Positions 1 through 6,900 of a DNA stretch of 16,650 bases are shown here, in pieces. Source of the DNA: JBFEUI01 sp041547565 (lineage in GTDB: Bacteria > Pseudomonadota > Gammaproteobacteria > Thiohalomonadales > Thiohalomonadaceae); assembly GCA_041547565.1 (NCBI GenBank), contig JBFEUI010000057.1, forward strand, positions 1-16,650, written 5' to 3'. Numbering within the stretch: the first letter of the stretch is position 1; each line of letters starts with the position of its first letter. The position numbers and the translations under genes are program-made. The notes under the pieces are model-generated. The model did not search any database, had not been told where the DNA came from, and worked only from the letters and a program-made list of their open reading frames with translations.

Positions 1-141
1 GAGATGGTGATGCCTGGTGATAACGTCAACATGACTGTCTCTCTGATCGCCCCGATCGCGATGGAAGAGGGTCTGCGTTTTGCTATCCGCGAAGGTGGCC
101 GTACTGTCGGCGCCGGTGTGGTCGCTAAAATCATTGAGTAA
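1..141 (+). CDS. tuf: Elongation factor Tu, 3' end only (upstream tuf copy)
   Basis: Frame 1 reads from the first base as EMVMPGDNVN and runs to AGVVAKIIE and a TAA stop. These are the last 46 residues of EF-Tu, from domain 3, and they equal residues 351-396 of the complete tuf gene at the far end of the window. EF-Tu carries aminoacyl-tRNA to the ribosome as a GTP complex. The gene is cut by the window edge and is not a pseudogene on present evidence. All 141 bases match 16510-16650 exactly. A tuf gene just before tRNA-Trp and secE is the usual tufB position in Gammaproteobacteria. Because of possible repeat collapse in assembly, these bases may have been copied from the other tuf. Confidence 0.93.
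   Translation, partial: EMVMPGDNVNMTVSLIAPIAMEEGLRFAIREGGRTVGAGVVAKIIE
1..141. repeat. Direct repeat, left copy (tuf 3' end)
   Basis: This 141-base segment is identical to 16510-16650, in the same orientation. Both copies end exactly at the tuf stop codon; the left copy continues into a terminator and tRNA-Trp, while the right copy ends the window. It is explained by duplicated tuf genes kept alike by gene conversion, by assembly overlap at the repeat, or by both. Confidence 0.95.
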
Positions 142-167
142 GTAAATCACTGTACCGACTCATGCAT

Positions 168-200
168 GGGAAGAGAGCAGTTATTGCTCTCTTCCCTTTT
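168..200 (+). terminator. Intrinsic terminator after upstream tuf
   Basis: A perfect 12-bp stem (GGGAAGAGAGCA at 168-179 with TGCTCTCTTCCC at 185-196) closes a GTTAT loop and is followed by TTTT at 197-200. It lies 26 nt after the tuf stop codon. It should end much of the tuf transcript before tRNA-Trp, although the T-tract is short and read-through is plausible. Confidence 0.88.
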
Positions 201-235
201 GCTGCTTTGGAGAGTTGGTGCAGACAACAGAGTTT

Positions 236-311
<76 letters not shown>

Positions 312-350
312 AATTAATGCCGGTAAACGGCAGGACACTTTGACAAACTG

Positions 351-698
351 ATGGCGGACAAGATCAAGTTACTGATTGCAGGGCTGTTAGTGATAACGGC
401 AGTGGTGCTTTTTTACGTGTATAGCGATCAGTCGCTGTTGTTCCGCGTGCTGGGTCTGTTGATCGCGGCAGGTATTGCCGTGGCTATCGCCAGCAGGACC
501 GAAGTCGGTGTAAACACAATCGGCTTCGGGCGCGGCGCCATGGTCGAGGTTCGCAAGGTTGTCTGGCCAACACGGAAAGAAACGGTCCAGACCACACTCA
601 TGGTCATGGCCATGGTGGTGGTTGTCGGATTGATTCTGTGGGCCTTTGACACGTTCCTGGGTTGGGGCGTTAGGCTGTTGACGGGCCAAGGGGGCTAA
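351..698 (+). CDS. secE: Preprotein translocase subunit SecE
   Basis: This 115-aa inner-membrane protein clamps SecY in the SecYEG channel, through which SecA or the ribosome drives unfolded proteins. Three hydrophobic segments are visible at about residues 7-24, 30-47 and 81-107, the three-helix form typical of Gammaproteobacteria (E. coli 127 aa). The family signature is the amphipathic stretch EVRKVVWPTRKE at about 66-77, with the invariant WPTR. The start is the first ATG in frame; an in-frame TAA at 324 excludes longer forms. The only purine-rich stretch upstream (AGGA, 332-335) is about 15 nt away, so the ribosome binding site is weak. The tRNA-Trp 3' end lies 39 nt upstream, so RNA processing probably makes the 5' end of the mRNA. 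nusG starts 4 nt after the stop. Confidence 0.97.
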   Translation: MADKIKLLIAGLLVITAVVLFYVYSDQSLLFRVLGLLIAAGIAVAIASRTEVGVNTIGFGRGAMVEVRKVVWPTRKETVQTTLMVMAMVVVVGLILWAFDTFLGWGVRLLTGQGG

Positions 699-702
699 GC
701 AA

Positions 703-1236
703 ATGGCACTGCGCTGGTATGTGGTACATGCCTATTCAGGGTTTGAGAACCAGGTGAAACGCTCACTGGAAGAGCGGGTGGCTCGTAGTGGTCTGGAAGA
801 TAAGTTCGGGCAGATTCTTGTACCCACCGAAGAGGTGGTGGAAATGCGCGAGGGTCAGAAACGCAGTACATCACGCAAATTCTTCCCGGGTTATGTACTG
901 GTCCAGATGGATCTGGATGATGATACCTGGCATCTGGTTAAAGACGTACCGCGGGTTATGGGCTTCATTGGGGGTACCAGTGACCGTCCTGCGCCGATTA
1001 GCGATAAAGAAGCACAGGCAATCCTCGAACGAGTGCAGGAGGGCGTGGAGAAGCCGCGTCCGAAGGTATTGTTCGAACCGGGTGAAGTGGTGCGTATTAC
1101 CGACGGTCCATTCAACGACTTTAACGGCGTGGTAGAAGAAGTGGACTACGAGAAGAGCCGCCTGCGTGTTGCTGTGCTGATCTTCGGTCGTTCCACGCCG
1201 GTGGACCTGGAGTTTGGCCAGGTCGAAAAAGGTTAA
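703..1236 (+). CDS. nusG: Transcription termination/antitermination factor NusG
   Basis: This 177-aa protein (E. coli 181) binds the beta' clamp helices of elongating RNA polymerase. It suppresses pausing and uses its C-terminal domain to contact Rho or ribosomal protein S10. The N-terminal NGN domain opens with WYVVHAYSGFE (5-15) and includes the RKFFPGYVLV strand (59-68). The C-terminal KOW domain spans about 124-177, with FEPGEVVRITDGPFNDFNG at 124-142 and an RSTPVDL strand near the end. An SD-like AAGGGGG (688-694) overlaps the last codons of secE, and the 4-nt gap suggests translational coupling. The standard secE-nusG pair is intact. Confidence 0.98.
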   Translation: MALRWYVVHAYSGFENQVKRSLEERVARSGLEDKFGQILVPTEEVVEMREGQKRSTSRKFFPGYVLVQMDLDDDTWHLVKDVPRVMGFIGGTSDRPAPISDKEAQAILERVQEGVEKPRPKVLFEPGEVVRITDGPFNDFNGVVEEVDYEKSRLRVAVLIFGRSTPVDLEFGQVEKG

Positions 1237-1274
1237 TTACGTGAAACGTTATGTGTGAGACGCAACCCGTTTCA

Positions 1275-1304
1275 TTCACAGACGATTCACAATTCACGTA
1301 AATA
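1275..1304 (+). promoter_or_regulatory. Possible promoter of the rplKA unit
   Basis: TTCACA at 1275-1280 matches the -35 consensus at 5 of 6 positions. An A/T-rich TAAATA lies 18 nt further on (1299-1304) but is a poor -10. A G/C-rich run (CGGGGAGCCGC) follows, as is common at promoters under stringent control. E. coli has a promoter at the equivalent place. The -10 is weak, so this is only a candidate. Confidence 0.28.
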
Positions 1305-1306
1305 TC

Positions 1307-1331
1307 GGGGAGCCGCAAGGCGCTTGTACCC
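1307..1331 (+). promoter_or_regulatory. Probable L1-binding leader element of rplKA
   Basis: In the rplK leader, GCC (1312-1314) pairs with GGC (1319-1321) around a GCAA tetraloop, and GGG (1307-1309) can pair with CCC (1329-1331). This leaves an asymmetric internal loop (GCTTGTA) on the 3' side. Two short stems with such a loop, including a GGAGCC strand, resemble the L1 site in the L1 stalk of 23S rRNA. In E. coli, L1 represses rplKA by binding the rplK leader. The position just before the SD (AGGAG, 1335-1339) fits that role. The assignment rests on shape and location, not an alignment. Confidence 0.5.
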
Positions 1332-1345
1332 ACTAGGAGTAAAAC

Positions 1346-1780
1346 ATGGCTAAGAAAATCGAAGCTTATATCAAGCTGCAGGTGCCTGCCGGTCAGGCCA
1401 ACCCAAGTCCGCCAGTTGGTCCCGCACTGGGTCAGCATGGTGTGAACATCATGGAGTTCTGCAAGGCGTTTAACGCGCAGACTCAAAGCATGGAACAGGG
1501 TATGCCCGTTCCCGTCGTTATCACTGTTTATAACGATCGTAGCTTTACCTTCATCAGCAAGACCCCGCCTGCGTCCATTTTGCTGAAAAAGGCAGCTGGT
1601 ATTAAGTCCGGCAGCGGTGTGCCTAACCGCGATAAGGTCGGCAAGGTGAATCGCGCGCAACTCGAAGAGATTGCCACCACCAAGATGCCTGATCTGAGTG
1701 CTGCTGATATGGATGCCGCGGTGCGTACCATTGCCGGTACTGCACGCAGCATGGGTATTGAGACCGAGGGAGTAGAATAA
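1346..1780 (+). CDS. rplK: 50S ribosomal protein L11
   Basis: This 144-aa protein (E. coli 142) binds the GTPase-associated region of 23S rRNA at the base of the stalk and is needed for RelA activation by uncharged tRNA. The N-terminal domain shows the proline-rich QVPAGQANPSPPVGPALGQ motif, the hinge used in factor-dependent movement, followed by HGVNIMEFCKAFN. The RNA-binding C-terminal domain ends in IAGTARSMGIETEG, the usual L11 signature. AGGAG lies 6 nt before the ATG, a strong site. It is followed after 3 nt by rplA, so the two are coupled as in E. coli, where L1 binding to the rplK leader controls both. Confidence 0.98.
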   Translation: MAKKIEAYIKLQVPAGQANPSPPVGPALGQHGVNIMEFCKAFNAQTQSMEQGMPVPVVITVYNDRSFTFISKTPPASILLKKAAGIKSGSGVPNRDKVGKVNRAQLEEIATTKMPDLSAADMDAAVRTIAGTARSMGIETEGVE

Positions 1781-1783
1781 GCC

Positions 1784-2479
1784 ATGGCCAAGTTATCCAA
1801 ACGCGCAAAGGCTATCCGTGAGAAACTGGATGCCAACAAATTCTACGCCATTGACGAGGCGCTGGGTCTGCTCAAGGAAATCCCTGCCGCCAAGTTCGTT
1901 GAGTCTGTCGATGTCAGTGTGAACCTGGGTGTCGATCCGCGTAAATCCGATCAGGTTGTGCGTGGTGCGACGGTACTGCCGAACGGTACCGGAAAAACCG
2001 TTCGTGTGGTTGTCTTTACCCAGGGCGCCAATGCCGATGCCGCCAAAGAGGCTGGTGCCGATATCGTGGGCATGGAAGACCTTGCCGATTCCATCAAGGC
2101 GGGCAACATGGATTTTGACGTGGTTGTCGCCAGCCCGGATGCAATGCGAGTTGTCGGTCAACTGGGTCAGATCCTCGGTCCGCGCGGCCTGATGCCCAAC
2201 CCCAAGGTCGGAACCGTGACTCCTGACGTGGCGACTGCGGTGCAAAATGCCAAGGCCGGTCAGGTTCGCTACCGTACTGACAAGGCCGGTATTGTGCACT
2301 GCACTATCGGCAAGGTTGATTTCGAGGTGAATGCATTGCGTGAGAACCTTGGTGCGCTGCTCGCTGACCTGCAGAAGGCCAAGCCCAGCTCTGCCAAGGG
2401 TGTCTACCTGCGTAAAATCACGGTCTCCAGCACCATGGGACCGGGTATTGCCGTGGATCAGGCCTCTCTCGATCTGTAA
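1784..2479 (+). CDS. rplA: 50S ribosomal protein L1
   Basis: This 231-aa protein (E. coli 234) forms the mobile L1 stalk that guides deacylated tRNA out of the E site. It is also the translational repressor of the rplKA message in E. coli. The sequence begins MAKLSKRAKAIREKLD and contains GTGKTVRVVVFTQGA and the highly conserved ILGPRGLMPNPKVGTVTPD at about 130-148, both hallmarks of L1. A GAGGGAGT stretch inside the end of rplK supplies the SD, and only 3 nt separate the genes, so translation is probably coupled. The next gene, rplJ, is separated by a long structured leader, so rplKA and rplJL are likely controlled separately. Confidence 0.98.
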   Translation: MAKLSKRAKAIREKLDANKFYAIDEALGLLKEIPAAKFVESVDVSVNLGVDPRKSDQVVRGATVLPNGTGKTVRVVVFTQGANADAAKEAGADIVGMEDLADSIKAGNMDFDVVVASPDAMRVVGQLGQILGPRGLMPNPKVGTVTPDVATAVQNAKAGQVRYRTDKAGIVHCTIGKVDFEVNALRENLGALLADLQKAKPSSAKGVYLRKITVSSTMGPGIAVDQASLDL

Positions 2480-2765
2480 AGTTTTTTGACCGTCACCCCC
2501 ACAAGGGGAACGGTTGAAGTGGTCCAGTGGTCGTCAGGCCACTGGCCGTCAAAGACCGCAGGTGTACCGTTTGGTACTTAAATCTTTAAGGCCTGCGCAG
2601 ACGGTGTCATTCCATACAGGACTTCCTGTTGAGTGCCACCGTCAGGGTGAAAGGCATTGCCTTTCATAGTGATAGGTGGTGTATCAGCCCTTAAGTGGGA
2701 ATTGGGCGATCACATGTCGTGATTGCTCCAAGATGCACATAACGTAACTGTAGAGGTGATTTCGC
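2480..2765 (+). promoter_or_regulatory. rplJ leader (L10-type autoregulatory RNA)
   Basis: This 286-nt non-coding stretch is dense in stem-loops. ACCGT/ACGGT with CCCC/GGGG occupies 2489-2514. CCAGTGG/CCACTGG occupies 2521-2547 including flanking pairs. CGCAGG (2557-2562) pairs with CCTGCG (2592-2597) and encloses GTACC-GTTT-GGTAC. GACGGTG (2600-2606) pairs with CACCGTC (2637-2643) and encloses ACAGG-ACTT-CCTGT. TGAAAGGC/GCCTTTCA occupies 2648-2666. A 12-bp stem with one bulge spans 2702-2731. The CGCAGGTG ... CCTGCGCAGACGGTG core resembles the E. coli rplJ leader site bound by the L10-L7/L12 complex, which represses rplJL. No convincing promoter was found here. It ends in the SD GAGGTGAT (2753-2760). 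Confidence 0.82.
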
Positions 2766-3293
2766 GTGGCTCTCAATCTGGAACAGAAAAAGACCATCGT
2801 ATCAGAAGTCGCCGAAGTCGCAGGAAGTGCCTATTCCGCGATAGCTGCGGATTACAACGGCTTGAGTTCAGAGCAGATGACCGAATTGCGTGCCAAGGCG
2901 CGCGAACAGGCCGTCTATCTGCGTGTGGTCAAGAATACCCTGGCCCGCCGTGCCCTCGAAGGTACTGATTTCGAGTGCATGAATGAAGCCCTTGTTGGTC
3001 CCCTGGTGCTGGCGTTTTCAACTGAAGACCCCGGTGCCGCAGCACGTGTTGTCAAAGACTTCGCTAAAGAGAACGAAGCTCTCGAGGTGAAACTGGTTGC
3101 CATCAGCGGTCAGCTGCTGGCGGCGTCAGAACTCGAGCGACTGGCGAGCATGCCTACCAAAGATCAGGCTATCAGCATGCTGATGGCACTGATGAAGGCG
3201 CCCGTCGAGAAGCTGGCTCGTACCGTCAACGAAGTTCCGGGCAAACTGGTTCGTACCGTGGCCGCAATTCGCGACCAGAAGCAAGCCGGTTAA
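2766..3293 (+). CDS. rplJ: 50S ribosomal protein L10
   Basis: This 175-aa protein (E. coli 165) anchors the stalk: its N-terminal domain binds 23S rRNA beside L11 and its C-terminal helix carries L7/L12 dimers. In E. coli the L10-L12 complex also binds the rplJ leader to repress rplJL. The start MALNLEQKKTIVSEV and the stretch VYLRVVKNTLARRAL (about 45-59) are typical of the family. The long C-terminal helix (about 135-170) is the L12-binding part. The start is GTG, supported by a near-perfect SD (GAGGTGAT, 5 nt upstream). rplL follows after 73 nt, containing a small hairpin (TCCGC 3297-3301 with GCGGA 3311-3315). Confidence 0.97.
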   Translation: MALNLEQKKTIVSEVAEVAGSAYSAIAADYNGLSSEQMTELRAKAREQAVYLRVVKNTLARRALEGTDFECMNEALVGPLVLAFSTEDPGAAARVVKDFAKENEALEVKLVAISGQLLAASELERLASMPTKDQAISMLMALMKAPVEKLARTVNEVPGKLVRTVAAIRDQKQAG

Positions 3294-3366
3294 TTGTCCG
3301 CAGACGACAGGCGGATTTGCATAGAAGGCGATTTGGTAACTTATTTTTCGATTAGGAGTGATAATC

Positions 3367-3747
3367 ATGGCCGTATCTAAAGACGATATTTTGGAAACGA
3401 TTGCCAACATGAGCGTGATGGAAGTTGTCGAGCTCATCGAGGCAATGGAAGAGAAGTTTGGCGTTTCTGCAGCTGCAGCTGTTGCTGCTGCACCTGCAGC
3501 CGCTGCCGGTGGCGAAGCCGCTGGTGCTGCTGAGAAAGACGAGTTTGATGTTGTTATGACTGGCTTTGGCGACAACAAGGTTGCCGTCATCAAGGCAGTT
3601 CGTGGCATCACCGGTCTGGGTCTGAAAGAGGCCAAAGAGATGGTTGAAGGTGCCCCTTCAACTATCAAAGAAGGTGCTGCGAAAGACGAAGCCGAAGAAC
3701 TCAAGAAGCAGCTGGAAGAAGCCGGCGCTTCCGTCGAGCTCAAGTAA
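3367..3747 (+). CDS. rplL: 50S ribosomal protein L7/L12
   Basis: This 126-aa acidic protein (E. coli 121) is present in several dimers per ribosome and recruits and activates the GTPase factors, including EF-Tu and EF-G encoded downstream. Residues 1-33 form the dimerisation and L10-binding domain. Residues 34-56 are an alanine/glycine-rich hinge. Residues 57-126 form the factor-binding domain, with KVAVIKAVRGITGLGLKEAK at 71-90. The ATG at 3367 was chosen because MAVSKDDI is the normal start and AGGAG (3354-3358) sits 8 nt upstream; the in-frame GTG at 3358 lies within that SD. Higher output than L10 is expected and is consistent with its strong SD. Confidence 0.98.
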   Translation: MAVSKDDILETIANMSVMEVVELIEAMEEKFGVSAAAAVAAAPAAAAGGEAAGAAEKDEFDVVMTGFGDNKVAVIKAVRGITGLGLKEAKEMVEGAPSTIKEGAAKDEAEELKKQLEEAGASVELK

Positions 3748-3840
3748 GCAAAACGCTTCGATGCCCAAGCGTGTCAGGCTGGTCCTGACCTATGAGCCGG
3801 AGGCTCAGCTAGCACAGCCAGGGACGGCGGGCTAAAAAAT
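3748..3840 (+). promoter_or_regulatory. Stem-loop chain in the rplL-rpoB spacer
   Basis: Three consecutive hairpins are visible: ACGCTT/AAGCGT (3753-3772), GTCAGG/CCTGAC (3773-3789) and TGAGCC/GGCTCA around a 3-nt loop (3793-3807). They lie between the rplL stop and the attenuator. In E. coli this spacer contains an RNase III processing site that separates rplL from rpoB mRNA. These stems could do the same or protect the rplL 3' end, but each is short, so that is inference. Confidence 0.5.
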
Positions 3841-3871
3841 GGCTGGTGGCTTAAGTGCCACCGGCCTTTTT
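3841..3871 (+). terminator. Attenuator between rplL and rpoB
   Basis: GGCTGGTGGC (3841-3850) pairs with GCCACCGGCC (3857-3866), ten pairs including one G-U, around the loop TTAAGT, followed by TTTTT (3867-3871). An AAAAAA run precedes the stem. This is a full intrinsic terminator placed between rplL and rpoB. Since rpoBC must still be expressed, it most likely acts as a partial terminator, as in E. coli, where it lowers polymerase output relative to r-proteins. Two further hairpins follow before rpoB: GTGCC-GACA-GGCAC (3883-3896) and GTGTCGG/CCGACAC (3906-3934). A weak promoter-like pair (TTGGCC 3924-3929, GATACT 3947-3952, 17-nt spacer) is also present, but I do not rely on it. Confidence 0.85.
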
Positions 3872-3971
3872 CCGCTGGATGAGTGCCGACAGGCACCATT
3901 CGACGGTGTCGGTAAACAGGAATTTGGCCGACACGTATTATTGCAAGATACTGACAAGCCGAGGAACTCTG

Positions 3972-6900
3972 ATGGCCTACTCATTTACTGAGAAAAAACG
4001 CATCCGCAAGGATTTCGGCAAGCGCCCAAGCATCCTTGAAGTTCCCTATCTCCTGTCGATGCAGATCGACTCATACCGGAGCTTCTTGAAACAGGGGGCG
4101 TCTCCTGAAGAGCAAAAGGAGACAGGTCTCTACAAGGCCTTTGATTCCGTCTTTCCCATCGTCAGCTATTCCGGCAATGCTGCGCTGGAGTTTGTGAGTT
4201 ATCGCCTCGGTACTCCCGTTTTTGACGTCAAAGAGTGTCAAATGCGCGGTATGACGTATGCTGCACCACTGCGCGTAAAACTGCGTCTGGTCATTTACGA
4301 CAAGGATTCAGCCACCAAAGCAGTAAAAGATATCCGCGAGCAGGAAGTATATATGGGCGAAATGCCCCTGATGACCGATAACGGTACCTTTGTCATCAAT
4401 GGTACGGAGCGTGTCATCGTTTCCCAACTGCACCGTTCACCGGGTGTGTTTTTCGAGCATGACAAGGGTAAAACACACTCATCCGGCAAACTGCTGTTCA
4501 GCGCGCGCGTTATTCCCTATCGCGGCTCCTGGCTCGATTTCGAGTTTGACCCCAAGGACAGCCTGTTTGTGCGCATTGACCGTCGGCGCAAGTTGCCCTC
4601 GACAATCCTGCTTCGTGCACTGGGCTACAACAACGAGGAAATCCTCGATGTATTCTTCGAACAGGATCACTACAAGTTTAACAAGGACGGCGTCAAACTG
4701 ACGCTTGTTCCTGAACGTCTGCGTGGTGAACTGGCCATTGCGGACATCAAGGTAGACGGCAAGGTGCTGGTCGAGAAAGACCGTCGCATCACCGCGCGTC
4801 ACATACGCCAGCTGGAAAAATCCGCTACCAAGGAACTGGAAATGCCGATGGATTATGCCGTTGGCAAGGTGCTGGCCAAGGACATTGTCGATACCGACAG
4901 CGGCGAGGTTCTGGCCCAGGCCAATGAGGAATTGACTCTTGAACTGCTTGAGAAACTGCAGCAGGCCGGAATCAAACAGTTCGACACCATTTACACGAAC
5001 GACCTGGACAAGGGTCCGTTTATCTCCACTACCCTGCGTATCGACAATACCACCACGGAACTCGAGGCACTGGTCGAGATCTACCGCATGATGCGTCCCG
5101 GCGAACCGCCGACCAAGGACGCTGCGGAGAACCTGTTCCAGAACCTGTTTTTCTCTGAGGACCGGTATGACCTTTCATCTGTCGGTCGTATGAAGTTCAA
5201 CCGCCGTGTGGGTCGCGATGAGGTAGAGGGCCCCGGCATCCTGGACAAGGATGACATCCTGGCGGTGATGAAAACCCTGATCGATATCCGTAACGGCAAC
5301 GGTACCGTGGACGATATCGATCACCTCGGTAACCGTCGTGTGCGCAGTGTTGGCGAAATGGCCGAGAACCAGTTCCGTGTCGGTCTGGTGCGTGTCGACC
5401 GTGCGGTGAAGGAACGTTTGAGCCTTGCCGAGTCCGAGAATCTGATGCCGCAGGAGTTGATCAATGCCAAGCCGATCTCGGCAGCGATAAAGGAGTTCTT
5501 CGGTTCCAGCCAACTGTCGCAGTTTATGGATCAGAACAACCCCCTGTCCGAGGTGACGCACAAGCGTCGTATCTCTGCTCTGGGTCCGGGTGGCCTGACA
5601 CGCGAGCGTGCCGGTTTCGAGGTGCGCGACGTGCACCCGACTCACTACGGCCGCGTTTGCCCCATTGAGACGCCGGAGGGGCCGAATATCGGCCTGATCA
5701 ACTCCCAGGCGGTTTATGCGCGTACCAACAAGTACGGCTTCCTGGAGACCCCATACCGCAAGGTGGTCGACGGCAAGGTGACCGATGAGATCATCTATCT
5801 ATCGGCGATCGATGAGGCCAACTATGTTATCGCACAGGCCAACGTTAACGTGGACAAAAACGGCAAGCTTCTCGATGAACTGGTATCCAGCCGCCACCAG
5901 AACGAATTTACCCTGTCACCGCGTGACAAGGTCGACTTTGTCGACGTCTCAGCCAAGCAGATCGTATCGGTTGCGGCCTCAATCATTCCGTTCCTGGAGC
6001 ACGACGACGCCAACCGCGCTTTGATGGGCTCGAACATGCAGCGTCAGGCGGTGCCCACCCTGCGCACCGATAAGCCGCTGGTCGGCACGGGCATGGAGCG
6101 CACCGTTGCTATTGACTCAGGGGTGACCGTGGTTGCCAAGCGCGGCGGTGTGGTCGACTCGGTTGATGCCGCGCGCATCGTGGTACGTGTCAATGATGAC
6201 GAGACAGAGGCGGGTGAGTCAGGCGTCGATATTTACAACCTGACCAAATATACCCGTTCCAATCAGAATACCTGTATCAATCAGCGTCCGCTGGTGATGA
6301 CCGGTGATGCGATCGCCCGTGGCGACGTGCTGGCCGACGGGCCTTCGACCGATATGGGCGAGCTGGCACTGGGACAGAATATGCGCGTCGCGTTCATGCC
6401 CTGGAACGGCTATAACTTCGAGGATTCCATCCTTATCTCCGAGCGGGTGGTGGAAGAGGATCGCTTCACTACCATCCATATCGAAGAGCTGACCTGTGTG
6501 GCACGTGACACCAAACTGGGTCCGGAGGAGATCTCCGCGGATATCCCCAACGTTGGGGAGGGCGCACTGTCCAAGCTGGACGAGACCGGTATCGTCTATA
6601 TCGGTGCCGAGGTGAAGCCGGGTGACATCCTGGTCGGTAAGGTGACGCCGAAGGGTGAGACGCAGCTGACGCCGGAAGAGAAACTGCTGCGTGCCATCTT
6701 TGGTGAAAAGGCCGCGGACGTGAAGGATACCTCGCTGCGCGTACCCTCCGGCATGATCGGTACCATCATCGATGTGCAGGTGTTCACCCGTGACGGACTG
6801 GAGAAGGATGCCCGCGCCAAGCAGATCGAGGAGATGGAACTGGATAGCGTGCGCAAGGACCTGAAAGACCAGCAACGTATCATGGAAGACGATGCCTACC

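Noticed and set aside
2489..2514. Hairpin after rplA as a terminator
   Set aside because: The stem is good, but no T-run follows on either strand; the T6 run lies before it. It is treated as part of the rplJ leader.
2723..2968. 81-codon frame overlapping the rplJ start
   Set aside because: It overlaps rplJ out of frame, has no SD and no recognisable product.
3358..3366. GTG start three codons upstream for rplL
   Set aside because: That GTG is within the AGGAGTGAT SD. The ATG at 3367 gives the conserved start.
3924..3952. Promoter just before rpoB (TTGGCC, 17 nt, GATACT)
   Set aside because: Both hexamers match at only 4 of 6 positions, and the start site would fall almost on the SD. It is mentioned with the attenuator but not called.
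3855..3971. 39-codon N-terminal extension of rpoB
   Set aside because: The frame is open, but the extension begins in the attenuator loop, has no SD and does not resemble RpoB. The ATG at 3972 has an SD and the family N-terminus.
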